The position numbers and the translations under genes are program-made. Below the pieces are notes generated by a model. The model made no database searches. It saw nothing but the letters and a program-made list of their open reading frames with translations, and had not been told where the DNA came from. From Acetobacteraceae bacterium (GTDB taxonomy: Bacteria > Pseudomonadota > Alphaproteobacteria > Acetobacterales > Acetobacteraceae), in NCBI GenBank assembly GCA_947455205.1, contig CANGNF010000026.1, forward strand, positions 1 to 64,000: a stretch of DNA of 64,000 bases, read 5' to 3'. Position 1 is the stretch's first letter; each line of letters opens with the position of its first letter. Positions 18,196 to 27,802 of the stretch are shown in pieces.

Positions 18196-18818
18196 GCACC
18201 TCTCGCCGCATCGCGCTGGGCCTGCTGCTGATCGCGGCGCCGGCCGGCGCGGCGGAGTTCTGGTTCGACCCGACGCAGCTGCCCAGCTTCACCGGCACGG
18301 TGGAGCGCTACCTGTTGAACCCACAGGGCGGCACCGACGCGCTGCTGTTCCGCGAGGGTCCGCAGGTGGTGTTTCCGCCGGATGTCGCGCAGGCGGTGCG
18401 GCGGGTGGCGCCGGTGGGGCGGCCCATCGTGGTGTGGGGCATCCGCGCGCGCTCGGCGCCGGTGATCACCATGCTGGCCTTCGCCCCCGCCGCCGATGCG
18501 CCACCGACACTGGTGGACCGCTTCTACTGGCGCGCGGACCGGCAGCCGCCACCGGAGCGCATGTTGTCGGTGGCCGGCACGGTGCGGGCGCCGTTCTACG
18601 AATCGCAGGGCCAGGTCAGCGGCGCGGTGCTGGATGACGGCACCGTGGTGATGCTGCCGCCCGGCAGGGCGGAGGCCGAGCGCGCACTGCTGCAGCCCGG
18701 CGCCAGGCTGGCCGCCAGCGGCAGCGGCACCGAGGGACCGGACGGCCGCGCGCTGCTGGCCAACCGCATCGGCGACAAGCCCGAAACACTGCGCCCCCTC
18801 GGGGCGGCGCCGCGCTGA
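18192..18818 (+). CDS. Exported protein of unknown function
   Basis: 208 residues starting at GTG 18192, which overlaps the DUF1328 stop. A signal peptide ([23 protein letters not shown]) is followed by a region rich in short beta segments, for example [20 protein letters not shown] and [20 protein letters not shown]: two similar blocks with a TGTV/AGTV opening and Gly-rich turns, as in small OB- or SH3-like barrels. No catalytic motif is visible. Overlap with DUF1328 suggests envelope work under stress. I do not recognise the family. Confidence 0.7.
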   Translation: MSTSRRIALGLLLIAAPAGAAEFWFDPTQLPSFTGTVERYLLNPQGGTDALLFREGPQVVFPPDVAQAVRRVAPVGRPIVVWGIRARSAPVITMLAFAPAADAPPTLVDRFYWRADRQPPPERMLSVAGTVRAPFYESQGQVSGAVLDDGTVVMLPPGRAEAERALLQPGARLAASGSGTEGPDGRALLANRIGDKPETLRPLGAAPR

Positions 18819-18825
18819 ACCGCCG

Positions 18826-20634
18826 ATGACCAGCGAGACCGAGCCCAGCTTCACCCGCCGCCTGCGGCGCCTGGTGCGCGACTACTATGGTGGCGAGGCG
18901 CGGCGCGCGGCGCGCTGGCTGACCCTGGGCGTGCTGGCGGTGACGCTGCTGCAGGTGGTGGTGCAGGTGCGCTTCAACATCTGGAACCGCGATTTCTTCA
19001 ACGCGCTGGAAAGCCGCGACCGCGGTGCCTTCTTCGGCCAGCTCTGGCTGTTCTGCGGGCTGACCGGCGCCAGCATGGCGACCGCGGTGCTGCAGCTGTA
19101 CCTGCGCCAGGCGCTGCAACTGCATTGGCGGGAATGGCTGGTGGACCGGCTGCAGCACCGGTGGCTGCAGCACGGGCATCACTACCAGCTGCACTTCGTG
19201 CCCGACGCCGCCGACAACCCGGACCAGCGGATCAGCGAGAACACGCGCTGGGCGACGGCCATTGCGGTGGACCTGGCGGTGGGGTTGCTGACCAGCGTGG
19301 TGATGCTGGTCAGCTTCGTCGGCATCCTGTGGACGCTCTCCGGCCCGCTGCATGTCGCGCTGGGCAGCAGCGAGTTCGAGGTACCCGGCTACATGGTCTT
19401 CGCCGCGCTGGTCTATGCCGGCATCGGCTCGCTGCTCACCTTCTATATCGGCCGGCCGATGGTGGAGGCGAATGCCCGGCGCAACCAGGCCGAGAGCGAC
19501 CATCGCTTCGCCCTGGTGCGGCTGCGGGAGAGCAGCGAGGGCGTGGCGCTGATCCGCGGCGAGGCCGACGAGGAGCGCGGGCTGAAGGCCGCCTTCGGCC
19601 ATGTGGCGCAGGTGATGCGCGAGCTGATGCGCAGCGAGCGCCGCCTGATGTGGCTGACCAGCGCCTATGGCATGTTGCTGACCGTCTTCCCGGTGTTGGT
19701 CGCCAGCCCGCGCTACTTCGCCGGTGCCATCACGCTGGGGGTCCTGATGCAGATCAGCTCCGCCTTCGGCCAGGTGACCACCAGCCTGAACTGGTTCGTG
19801 GACAACTTCCCCCGCCTGGCGGATTGGCGCAGCCATGTGCAGCGCGTGGCCGAGCTGGAGGAGACGCTGGACGGGCTGGACCAGGGCGAGGCCGAGAGCA
19901 CCATCACGGTGCTGGAAGGCCCGCTGGAGGATGGGCGGGAGGTGGTGGCCTTCCGCGACCTGTCGGTGGCGCATGCGGATGGCGCGGCGGTGATCGGCGA
20001 GGCCAATGCCGAGATTGCCGCCGGCGAGCGGGTGCTGATCGTGGGCGAGAGCGGCACCGGCAAGAGCACGCTGTTCCGCGCCATCGCCGGGCTATGGCCC
20101 TGGGGCAGCGGGGAACTGCGGGTGCCGCCGCGGGAAGGCATGATGTTCATGCCGCAGCGGCCCTATCTGCCGCTGGGCAGCCTGCACGCGGCGGTGACCT
20201 ACCCGGCGCCGGCGCGGCAATTCCCGGAGGCAGCGGTGGCGGCGGCGCTGGAACGCTGCGGCCTGGGCAAGCTGGCCGGGCGGCTGGCGGAGGAAGCGCG
20301 CTGGGACCAGACGCTGTCGCTGGGGGAGCAGCAACGCCTGGCCTTCGCCCGGCTGCTGCTGCATCGGCCGCGCTGGGTCTTTCTGGATGAGGCCACGGCA
20401 GCGCTGGACGAGGCCAACCAGGCGGCGATGCTGGGCCTGTTCAACGAGGAGCTGGCCGGGACCGGGCTGGTCAGCATCGGCCACCGCCCGGGGCTGGACG
20501 CCTTCCATGATCGGACGCTGACTCTGGTGCGGGCGCGGGACGGGGCCAGGTTGCAGGCCAGGCGGAAGCGGGCGCCGGCCCGGCCGCCGACCACCCGGGT
20601 GGGGGCGCTGCGGCGGTTGCTGGGGCGGGGGTAG
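18826..20634 (+). CDS. SbmA/BacA-YddA-type ABC transporter (fused permease and ATPase)
   Basis: 602-residue half transporter. The N-terminal membrane domain (about 1-340) begins RLVRDYYGGEARRAARWLTL and contains RFNIWNRDFFNALESRD and DNPDQRISENTRWAT, blocks shared by SbmA/BacA and the ABCD/YddA family. The C-terminal ATPase has Walker A GESGTGKST (about residue 405), signature LSLGEQQRLAFARLL and Walker B WVFLDEATAALDE. Likely substrates by family are long-chain acyl compounds or peptides; not determined. It follows the exported 208-residue protein by 7 bases and may be cotranscribed with it. Confidence 0.88.
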   Translation: MTSETEPSFTRRLRRLVRDYYGGEARRAARWLTLGVLAVTLLQVVVQVRFNIWNRDFFNALESRDRGAFFGQLWLFCGLTGASMATAVLQLYLRQALQLHWREWLVDRLQHRWLQHGHHYQLHFVPDAADNPDQRISENTRWATAIAVDLAVGLLTSVVMLVSFVGILWTLSGPLHVALGSSEFEVPGYMVFAALVYAGIGSLLTFYIGRPMVEANARRNQAESDHRFALVRLRESSEGVALIRGEADEERGLKAAFGHVAQVMRELMRSERRLMWLTSAYGMLLTVFPVLVASPRYFAGAITLGVLMQISSAFGQVTTSLNWFVDNFPRLADWRSHVQRVAELEETLDGLDQGEAESTITVLEGPLEDGREVVAFRDLSVAHADGAAVIGEANAEIAAGERVLIVGESGTGKSTLFRAIAGLWPWGSGELRVPPREGMMFMPQRPYLPLGSLHAAVTYPAPARQFPEAAVAAALERCGLGKLAGRLAEEARWDQTLSLGEQQRLAFARLLLHRPRWVFLDEATAALDEANQAAMLGLFNEELAGTGLVSIGHRPGLDAFHDRTLTLVRARDGARLQARRKRAPARPPTTRVGALRRLLGRG

Positions 20635-20637
20635 CCG

Positions 20638-20691
20638 CCAGAGCAGGAAATCCGTTCTGATGAGGCCATCAGAACGGATTTTCCGCTCTGG
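20638..20691. repeat. Long palindrome (25-bp arms)
   Basis: Arms 20638-20662 and 20667-20691 pair at 23 of 25 positions, including 15 uninterrupted pairs next to the AGGC loop (core ATCCGTTCTGATG). It lies 3 bases after the ABC transporter stop. It is AT-richer than its surroundings and could be a bidirectional terminator or a dispersed palindromic element. Confidence 0.7.
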
Positions 20692-20704
20692 CTTCAACAA
20701 GTTA

Positions 20705-20744
20705 TAGAGCACGAAATGCGCCCGACAGGGCGCAAAGTGCTCTA
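20705..20744. repeat. Second palindrome, overlapping the lipoprotein stop codon
   Basis: TAGAGCAC (20705-20712) pairs with GTGCTCTA (20737-20744), and inside GCGCCC (20718-20723) pairs with GGGCGC (20728-20733) around GACA. The outer 3' arm contains the stop codon of the minus-strand lipoprotein gene. With the preceding palindrome it fills the convergent junction. Confidence 0.7.
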
Positions 20745-20987
20745 CCGCCAGGCCGGGCGGCCCAGCTGCACGTCGCGGCCGCTGGTCAGGCCACCCGCCG
20801 CGGCGCCGGCCACGCCGCCGATCAATGCGCCGGTGCCGGCGCTGCCGCCGGTCAGGGCGCCCAGCGCCGCGCCGCCGCCGGCGCCGAGCAACCCGCCGGA
20901 GACCGCGCGGTCCCCGGTGGAGTAGCCGCAGCCGCCCAGGACCAGGGGGCCGAGGGTGAGCAGGGCAAGGGCGGTTGTGCGCGGCAT
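20742..20987 (-). CDS. Glycine-zipper lipoprotein
   Basis: 81-residue lipoprotein precursor: signal peptide with lipobox LVLGGC (Cys about residue 20), then GYSTGDRAVSGG and a glycine-zipper stretch (GLLGAGGGAALGALTGG and GTGALIGGVAGAAAGG) of the YMGG-like/OmpA-associated type. Such proteins sit in the outer membrane or span it; exact role unknown. Its 3' end lies inside a palindrome. It is divergent from the mre operon across 266 bases. Confidence 0.82.
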   Translation of the reverse strand: MPRTTALALLTLGPLVLGGCGYSTGDRAVSGGLLGAGGGAALGALTGGSAGTGALIGGVAGAAAGGLTSGRDVQLGRPAWR

Positions 20988-21030
20988 GTCGGGGCTCCGG
21001 CCTGGTGCAGCGGGGGTGCTGGCTGCAACC

Positions 21031-21055
21031 GGAACGCGCTGCCACCGCCCCGGTT
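21031..21055 (+). promoter_or_regulatory. GGAAC-N18-TT match upstream of mreB
   Basis: GGAAC (21031-21035), 18 bases, TT (21054-21055): consensus length for EcfG/RpoE2 promoters, but GGTT replaces CGTT. It points at mreB, 199 bases downstream. Such matches occur by chance every few kilobases, so this is weak. The rest of the 266-base gap shows nothing I can name. Confidence 0.25.
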
Positions 21056-21094
21056 CAGGCCGCCACCGGCGGTGCCGCCAGGATGAAGGCTTGA

Positions 21095-22297
<1,203 letters not shown>

Positions 22298-22357
22298 GGG
22301 CTGATTGAGGAAGCGTCGGCAGTTCCGCCCGGGGGTCAGGGCGGCAGGGAGGCCTGA

Positions 22358-23227
22358 TTGCTCCGACTGAGTATTCCCTTGCGCCAGGCGCTGTCCCGCC
22401 TGACGCTGCCGGTGCTGATCGCCGCGGCGTTCGGCACGATGCTGCTCGGCAAGGCCGATACGCTGCTGGCCGAGCGGCTGCGCACCGTCATGACCGACAT
22501 CCTGACCCCGGTCTGGGGCGCCTTGCAGGAGCCGGTGGCGGCGACGCGCCAGGCCTTCGACGACCTTGCCCACCTGGCCAGCCTGCGCAGCGAGAACGCC
22601 CGGCTGCGCGAGGAGAATGAGCGGCTGTGGCGCTGGCACAGCACCGCGCTGGCGCTGGACGCCGAGAACCAGCTGCTGCGCCGCCAGTTGGACTTCGTGC
22701 CCGAGGCCGCGCCGAGCTACCGCACCGCCCGCGTGGTGGCGGATGCCGGCGGCGTCTATGCCAAGGCCGTGCTGGTCGCGACCGGCCCCAGCCAGAGCTT
22801 CCGCAAGGGCCAGGTGGCGCTGGATGAGCGCGGCCTGGTCGGCCGCATCACCGAGGTGGGCAGCCGGTCCGCCCGCGTGCTGCTGGCCACCGACATGAAC
22901 AGCCGGATACCGGTGACGCTGGAAGGCAGCCGCGCCCGCGCCATGATGGTGGGCACCAACGGCAACCGCCCGCGGCTGCAGCACTGGCCGGAAGGCAACC
23001 TGCCGCAGGAAGGCGAGCGGGTGGTGACCTCAGCCGAGGCCAATGCCTTCCCCTCCGGCCTGCCGGTGGGGGTGGTGCACTGGACCGCCTCCGGCGCCGC
23101 CGAGATCGAGTTGTTCGCGCATCTGGACCGGTTGGATGTGGTGCGGCTGTTCGACTACGGGCTGGGCGGGATCCTGCCGCCCGAGGCGGTGGCCCGGCCC
23201 GAGCCGCGCAACAGCAATCGCCGCTGA
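22358..23227 (+). CDS. mreC: Rod-shape protein MreC
   Basis: Bitopic inner-membrane protein (289 residues) that activates PBP2-RodA. One N-terminal membrane helix (about 17-35) is followed by a coiled coil (about 70-110, LRSENARLREENERL) and a beta-rich periplasmic domain with GRITEVGSRSARVLLATD. The start is TTG at 22358, supported by AGGGAGG (22346-22352) 5 bases upstream and by the correct place of the membrane helix. It lies 60 bases after mreB and 6 before mreD. Confidence 0.94.
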   Translation: MLRLSIPLRQALSRLTLPVLIAAAFGTMLLGKADTLLAERLRTVMTDILTPVWGALQEPVAATRQAFDDLAHLASLRSENARLREENERLWRWHSTALALDAENQLLRRQLDFVPEAAPSYRTARVVADAGGVYAKAVLVATGPSQSFRKGQVALDERGLVGRITEVGSRSARVLLATDMNSRIPVTLEGSRARAMMVGTNGNRPRLQHWPEGNLPQEGERVVTSAEANAFPSGLPVGVVHWTASGAAEIELFAHLDRLDVVRLFDYGLGGILPPEAVARPEPRNSNRR

Positions 23228-23233
23228 GCCGCC

Positions 23234-23767
23234 ATGCGGGGGCTGAGCGAGCCGCCTTCCAGCCTGATCCGCCAGGCGGATGCGCTGGCGCGGGCGATCT
23301 TTCCGGCGGGGTTCCTGATCTTCCTGCTGGTGCTGGCCAGCCTGCCGCTGGGGCTGCCCGGGCTGGTGCCGGCGGTCTGCCTGCCCTGCGTATTCTTCTG
23401 GTCGGTGTTCCGCCCGGCCGGGCTGCCGCCGCCGGCGGTGTTCGGCATCGGGCTGCTGCAGGACCTGCTGATCCAGGCGCCGCTGGGCTCCTCGGTGCTG
23501 GTGCTGCTGATCTGCCAGGGGGTGGCGCTGCGCTGGCGCGGCTTCCTGGCCAAGCTGTCCTTCCTGATGATCTGGCTGATCTACATCGTGATGGCGTTGG
23601 GCGCGGCGGTGCTGTCCTGGGCGCTGCAATGCGTGCTGAACCTGCATCTGCTGCCGCCGGCGCCGGCGCTGTACGGGGTGGCGCTGACGGCGGGGCTGTA
23701 CCCCAGCCTGTCCTTCGTGCTGGCCAGGGTGCATCGGGTGATGCGGCAGGCCGAAGGCGCGGTATAA
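23234..23767 (+). CDS. mreD: Rod-shape protein MreD
   Basis: 177-residue polytopic membrane protein with about five hydrophobic segments, e.g. FPAGFLIFLLVLASLPLGLP and FLMMIWLIY-type stretches. It is recognised mainly by size, topology and its place between mreC and mrdA, plus the PAVFGIGLLQDLLIQAPLGS block typical of MreD. Partner of MreC in the elongasome. ATG at 23234 follows the mreC stop by 6 bases. Confidence 0.88.
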   Translation: MRGLSEPPSSLIRQADALARAIFPAGFLIFLLVLASLPLGLPGLVPAVCLPCVFFWSVFRPAGLPPPAVFGIGLLQDLLIQAPLGSSVLVLLICQGVALRWRGFLAKLSFLMIWLIYIVMALGAAVLSWALQCVLNLHLLPPAPALYGVALTAGLYPSLSFVLARVHRVMRQAEGAV

Positions 23768-23795
23768 TGCCCGCTTTCTGGGGACCCTGAGGGCA

Positions 23796-25706
23796 ATGGC
23801 CAAGGCTGGCGGCGGCATGCGCGGCGTGCGGCGGGAGGAGGAGCAGCGCCGCGGGGTGTTCACCCGGCGGGCGCTGCTGCTTGGCCTGGGGCAGGTCGGC
23901 GCGCTGGGCTTCCTGGGCACCCGGCTGTGGAAGCTGCAGATGGAGGAGGGCGAGCGCTACGCGACGCTCGCCGAGGAGAACCGGCTTTCCGCCCGGCTGC
24001 TGAGCCCGCCGCGCGGCCGAATCATGGACCGCAACGGCGTTGTCGTGGCCGGCAACCGGCTGAACTGGCGCGCCTTGCTGGTGGCCGAGCAGACCCAGGA
24101 CGTCTCCGCGACGCTGGAGACCTTCACCAAGATCGTGCCGTTGCAGGACTGGGAGAAGGGGCGGATCGAGCGCGAGGTCAGGCGGCGCCGGCGCTTTGTG
24201 CCGGTGGCGGTGCGCGAGTTCCTGACCTGGGAGGAGATGGCGCGGATCGAGGTCAACGCGCCGGACCTGCCGGGCATTGTCATCGATGTCGGCACCACCA
24301 GGCTGTACCCCGAGGCCGAGCACCTGGCGCATATCGTCGGCTATGTGGCGCCGCCGGCCGAGCGGGACGTGGGCAACGACCCCCTGCTGGAACTGCCGGG
24401 CGTCCGCGTCGGGCGTTCCGGCGTGGAGCGGCAGCACGACCTGCTGATGCGCGGCCGGGCCGGCGCGGTGCAGCTGGAGGTCAATGCCGTCGGTCGCGTC
24501 ATCCGCGAGGTGGAGCGGCGCGAGGGCGTGCCCGGCCAGGATGTGCAGCTGACCGTCGATTCCGTGCTGCAGCGCACGCTGCGCAACAAGATCGAGGAAG
24601 GCACCAGCGCCGTGGTGCTGGACTGCCGCAGCGGGGAGGTGCTGGCCATGGCCAGCCAGCCCAGCTTCGACCCCAACCTGTTCAATTCGGGCGTTTCCGC
24701 CGAGCAGTGGCGGGAATGGACGCGCAACCGCGCCACGCCGCTGATCAACAAATGCACCAATGGGCTCTACGCGCCCGGCTCCACCTTCAAGATGGTGGTG
24801 GCGCTGGCGGCGCTGGAGGCGCGGGTGGTCAGCCCGGGCGAGCGGATTTCCTGCCCCGGCTACATGGACCTGGGCGAAAGCCGGTTCCACTGCTGGTCCC
24901 GCTACGGCCATGGCGGCGTGGACCTGCGCGCGGGGATCAAGCATTCCTGCGACGTGTACTTCTATGAACTGGCCAAGCGCGTCGGCATCGACCGCATCGC
25001 CAACATGGGCAACCGCTTCGGCCTGGGCGTGGACCCCGAGATCGACCTGCCTGGCGCCCGCAAGGGGCTGATGCCGACCCGCGCCTGGCGCGCCGCCCAG
25101 GGCAAGGGCTGGAGCCTGGGCGACACGGTGGTGCATGGCATCGGCCAGGGCTTCTACCAGCTGACGCCGCTGCAGCTGGCCACCATGACCGCCCGGCTGG
25201 CCAGTGGCCGCATGGTGGTGCCGCACGTCACCCGCGCCATTGCCGGCCGCCCGGCGCGGACGGATTGGCCGACGATGGCGGTCTCCGACCGCGACCTGCG
25301 CCTGGTGCGGGACGGCATGTGGGCGGTGGTGAACGAGGGCGATGGCACCGCCCATGCCAGCAAGCTGCCGGCCGGCTACGGCAACATGGGCGGCAAGACC
25401 GGCAGCGTTCAGGTGCGCCGCGTGACGCGTGAGCAGCGCGAGCGCGGCTACAAGACCGAGAACCTGCCGCGCGAATACCGGCCGCACGCGCTGTTCGTTG
25501 CCTTCGCGCCGTTCGAGAACCCGCAATACGCCGTCTCCGTGATTGTCGAGCATGGCAACAGCGGCGCCGGTGCCGCCGGGCCGCTGGCGCGTGACATCCT
25601 GGTGGAGACCTTCAACCGCTTCCGCACCCCCGCCGGGCCGGGGCCGCGGGTGGCGGAGGCCCAGCCGGGTGGCGCGCCGGGCGTGCCGGCGGCGACCACG
25701 CGATGA
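23796..25706 (+). CDS. mrdA: Penicillin-binding protein 2 (elongasome transpeptidase)
   Basis: 636-residue class B PBP that cross-links peptidoglycan during elongation. A membrane helix (about 28-45) and the LSPPRGRIMDRNGVVVAGN block (pedestal/dimerisation domain) precede the transpeptidase domain. Catalytic motifs: SxxK in APGSTFKMV (about residue 329), SCD in KHSCDVYFYE (about 384) and KTG in MGGKTGSVQV (about 532). The Pro/Gly-rich tail is probably disordered. It overlaps rodA by 4 bases (ATGA), fitting their function as one complex. Confidence 0.96.
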   Translation: MAKAGGGMRGVRREEEQRRGVFTRRALLLGLGQVGALGFLGTRLWKLQMEEGERYATLAEENRLSARLLSPPRGRIMDRNGVVVAGNRLNWRALLVAEQTQDVSATLETFTKIVPLQDWEKGRIEREVRRRRRFVPVAVREFLTWEEMARIEVNAPDLPGIVIDVGTTRLYPEAEHLAHIVGYVAPPAERDVGNDPLLELPGVRVGRSGVERQHDLLMRGRAGAVQLEVNAVGRVIREVERREGVPGQDVQLTVDSVLQRTLRNKIEEGTSAVVLDCRSGEVLAMASQPSFDPNLFNSGVSAEQWREWTRNRATPLINKCTNGLYAPGSTFKMVVALAALEARVVSPGERISCPGYMDLGESRFHCWSRYGHGGVDLRAGIKHSCDVYFYELAKRVGIDRIANMGNRFGLGVDPEIDLPGARKGLMPTRAWRAAQGKGWSLGDTVVHGIGQGFYQLTPLQLATMTARLASGRMVVPHVTRAIAGRPARTDWPTMAVSDRDLRLVRDGMWAVVNEGDGTAHASKLPAGYGNMGGKTGSVQVRRVTREQRERGYKTENLPREYRPHALFVAFAPFENPQYAVSVIVEHGNSGAGAAGPLARDILVETFNRFRTPAGPGPRVAEAQPGGAPGVPAATTR

Positions 25707-26848
25707 GCATCTGGGAAAAGCGGTTCTTCACCCGGGACCGCGGCCAGGGTGTGCTGCACAAGCTGTGGCAGGTGCCGTGGATCTTCGTGCTGCTGCTGTG
25801 CGGCATTGCCGCCTGCGGCTACGTGGCGCTGTATTCCGCCGGGTCAGGGCCCGAGGCCTATGCCAGCAAGCACGCGCTGCGCTTCGGCTTCGGCCTGGTG
25901 CTGATGCTGAGCATTGCCATGGTGGATGTGCGGATCATCGCCCGCTTCGCCTGGGTGGGCTATGCCGGCGGCATCGCCATGCTGGTGCTGGTGCTGCTGG
26001 CCGGCAATGTCGGCAAGGGGGCGCAGCGCTGGATCGATGTCGGCCCGCTGCAGCTGCAACCGTCCGAGCTGATGAAGATATTGCTGGTGGTGGCGCTGGC
26101 GGACTGGTTCAGCCGGGCGACGTGGGAGCGCGTGGGCAACGTGTTCTTCCTGATCCCGCCGATCATCGCCGTGCTGCTGCCGATGGGGTTGATCCTGCGG
26201 CAGCCCAACCTGGGCACCGCGCTGATCACCGGCATGATCGGCGGCGCGGTGTTCTGGGCGGCGGGGGTGCGCTGGTGGAAATTCGCCCTGGTGCTGGGCG
26301 CGGCCGCGGCGGCGGCGCCGGTGGCCTACAGCCACCTGCACGACTACCAGCGCCAGCGGATCCTGACCTTCATGGACCCCGAGAGCGACCCGCTGGGCGC
26401 CGGCTACAACATCATCCAGAGCAAGATCGCGCTGGGGTCCGGCGGCATGTGGGGCAAGGGCTTTTTGCAGGGCACGCAGGGGCACCTGAACTTCCTGCCG
26501 GAGAAGCAGACCGACTTCATCTTCACCATGATCGCCGAGGAGTTCGGCCTGGTGGGCGGGCTGACCGTGCTGGGGCTGATGTGCCTGGTGATTTTGTTCT
26601 GCTACGTCACCGCCATTCGCTGCAAGCACCAGTTCGGCCGGCTGGTGGCGGTGGGGCTGGGGACGAATTTCTTCCTGTACGTCTTCGTCAACGTGGCGAT
26701 GGTGACGGGTAGCATCCCTGTCGGCGGCGTGCCGCTGCCGCTGATCTCCCATGGCGGGTCGGCCATGCTGACGACCATGCTGGGCTTCGGCGTGCTGCTT
26801 TCGGTCTACATGCACCGGGACGCGGAGTTTGGCCCGGTACGCGAGTAG
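25703..26848 (+). CDS. rodA: Peptidoglycan glycosyltransferase RodA (SEDS)
   Basis: 381-residue SEDS-family polymerase with about ten membrane helices that extends glycan strands with PBP2. Family blocks: QPSELMKILLV (about 116), RQPNLGTALI (about 170), and the large loop with LNFLPEKQTDFIFTMIAEEFGLVGG (about 265), followed by VGGVPLPLISHGGSAML near the end. The start overlaps the mrdA stop. Last gene of the elongasome operon; a short GCCGT/ACGGC stem (26857-26870) follows the stop. Confidence 0.96.
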   Translation: MSIWEKRFFTRDRGQGVLHKLWQVPWIFVLLLCGIAACGYVALYSAGSGPEAYASKHALRFGFGLVLMLSIAMVDVRIIARFAWVGYAGGIAMLVLVLLAGNVGKGAQRWIDVGPLQLQPSELMKILLVVALADWFSRATWERVGNVFFLIPPIIAVLLPMGLILRQPNLGTALITGMIGGAVFWAAGVRWWKFALVLGAAAAAAPVAYSHLHDYQRQRILTFMDPESDPLGAGYNIIQSKIALGSGGMWGKGFLQGTQGHLNFLPEKQTDFIFTMIAEEFGLVGGLTVLGLMCLVILFCYVTAIRCKHQFGRLVAVGLGTNFFLYVFVNVAMVTGSIPVGGVPLPLISHGGSAMLTTMLGFGVLLSVYMHRDAEFGPVRE

Positions 26849-26920
26849 CGTGCGGGGCCGTGCAAACGGCGTGAGGGCGAGGTGTCGTGCGCGAATAATG
26901 CGTGCAGTGCAGAAGGGGGC

Positions 26921-26948
26921 TGGACAAAGCCGCAGCGATGGCTAAAAG
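26921..26948 (+). promoter_or_regulatory. Probable tRNA-Lys promoter
   Basis: TGGACA (26921-26926), 16-base spacer, TAAAAG (26943-26948), ending 40 bases before the tRNA. It is the best sigma-70-like match in the 140 bases between rodA and the tRNA, and fits a short 5' leader. Confidence 0.5.
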
Positions 26949-26988
26949 GCGCGCCTCGGCGGCGGTAACGCTGGCCGGGACTTGGTAC

Positions 26989-27064
<76 letters not shown>

Positions 27065-27093
27065 TCCCTTCCCCCCTTCGACCATCCTCTGTT

Positions 27094-27462
27094 TCACGCG
27101 GCGATGCGCGGCGCCACCTCGGCGCGGATACGCTCGCCTGCCTCCCGCTCGGCCAATTCCAGCTCCCAAGCCTTCTGCAGGTTTAGCCAGAAGCCGGGGC
27201 TGGTGCCGAAGTGGCGGGCCAGGCGCAGCGCGGTCTCGGCGGTGATGGCGCGGCGGCCGGCCAGGATGGCGGTGATGCGGTTGGCCGGCACACGCAGCGC
27301 CAGGGCCAGCGCATGGGCAGTGATCTGGAGCGGGTCGAGGAAGTCATGCCGCAGCACCCGGCCCGGGTGAATCGGCGCCAGGCGCTCGCCGGTGTCCAAC
27401 TCGGCCAGGTCGACGGTGCCGGCGTCGAGGTCGTCGCGGGTGATGGGCTGTCGGGTCGCCAT
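27094..27462 (-). CDS. higA: HigA-type antitoxin
   Basis: 122-residue antitoxin and autorepressor with a central XRE helix-turn-helix (HALALALRVPANRITAILAGRRAITAETALRLARHFG) after the IHPGRVLRHDFLDPL block typical of HigA. The family order toxin-then-antitoxin is kept: higB lies directly upstream with an 11-base gap. HigA should bind the palindrome before higB. The pair sits 29 bases after the tRNA-Lys gene on the opposite strand. Confidence 0.92.
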   Translation of the reverse strand: MATRQPITRDDLDAGTVDLAELDTGERLAPIHPGRVLRHDFLDPLQITAHALALALRVPANRITAILAGRRAITAETALRLARHFGTSPGFWLNLQKAWELELAEREAGERIRAEVAPRIAA

Positions 27463-27473
27463 GGCGTGCCTCC

Positions 27474-27755
27474 TCAGTGGTAGTCCACGATCTCGACCTC
27501 ATGGGCGCCGTCATCCCGCCAGGAGAAGACGAGGCGCCACTGGCCGTTGACCCGGATGGAATGCTGGCCGGCCCGGTCGCCCCTCAGGGCCTCCAGCCGG
27601 TTGCCTGGGGGAACACGAAGGTCGTCGAGGCGCTCGGCCGCATCGATCATGGCCAGCTTGCGACGCGCCGCCTCGGCGAGGTCGCGGGCCATGCCGCGTG
27701 GCAGGGCGCCTCGGAAGACCAGGGCGGTCGCCTTGTCGCCGAAGCTCCGGATCAT
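27474..27755 (-). CDS. higB: HigB-type toxin (RelE superfamily)
   Basis: 93-residue ribosome-dependent mRNA interferase of the HigB/plasmid killer group. It reads MIRSFGDKATALVFRG at the start, then LRVPPGNRLEALRGDRAGQ, and ends with SIRVNGQWRLVFSWRDD plus VEIVDYH, the conserved C-terminal blocks with the basic and aromatic active-site residues. Intact and paired with higA; a chromosomal toxin-antitoxin module. Neighbouring genes are unrelated. Confidence 0.93.
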   Translation of the reverse strand: MIRSFGDKATALVFRGALPRGMARDLAEAARRKLAMIDAAERLDDLRVPPGNRLEALRGDRAGQHSIRVNGQWRLVFSWRDDGAHEVEIVDYH

Positions 27756-27762
27756 CGCTTTA

Positions 27763-27778
27763 CGTATTGCGTAATACG
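27763..27778. promoter_or_regulatory. Palindromic operator candidate of higBA
   Basis: CGTATT (27763-27768) and AATACG (27773-27778) form perfect 6-bp arms around GCGT, centred 15-16 bases upstream of the higB start codon. It lies in an AT-rich patch that should also hold the promoter. HigA autorepression there is expected from the family. Confidence 0.6.
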
Positions 27779-27802
27779 CCAGAGATCAAGCAAAGTCCGC
27801 GC

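Noticed and set aside
21031-21055. EcfG control of the mre operon
   Set aside because: The GGAAC-N18-TT match is only seven fixed bases, expected by chance several times in this window; listed as a weak site only.
22848-25553. 901-codon minus-strand frame across mreC, mreD and mrdA
   Set aside because: Antisense to three intact conserved genes and low-complexity in translation; a GC-rich shadow.
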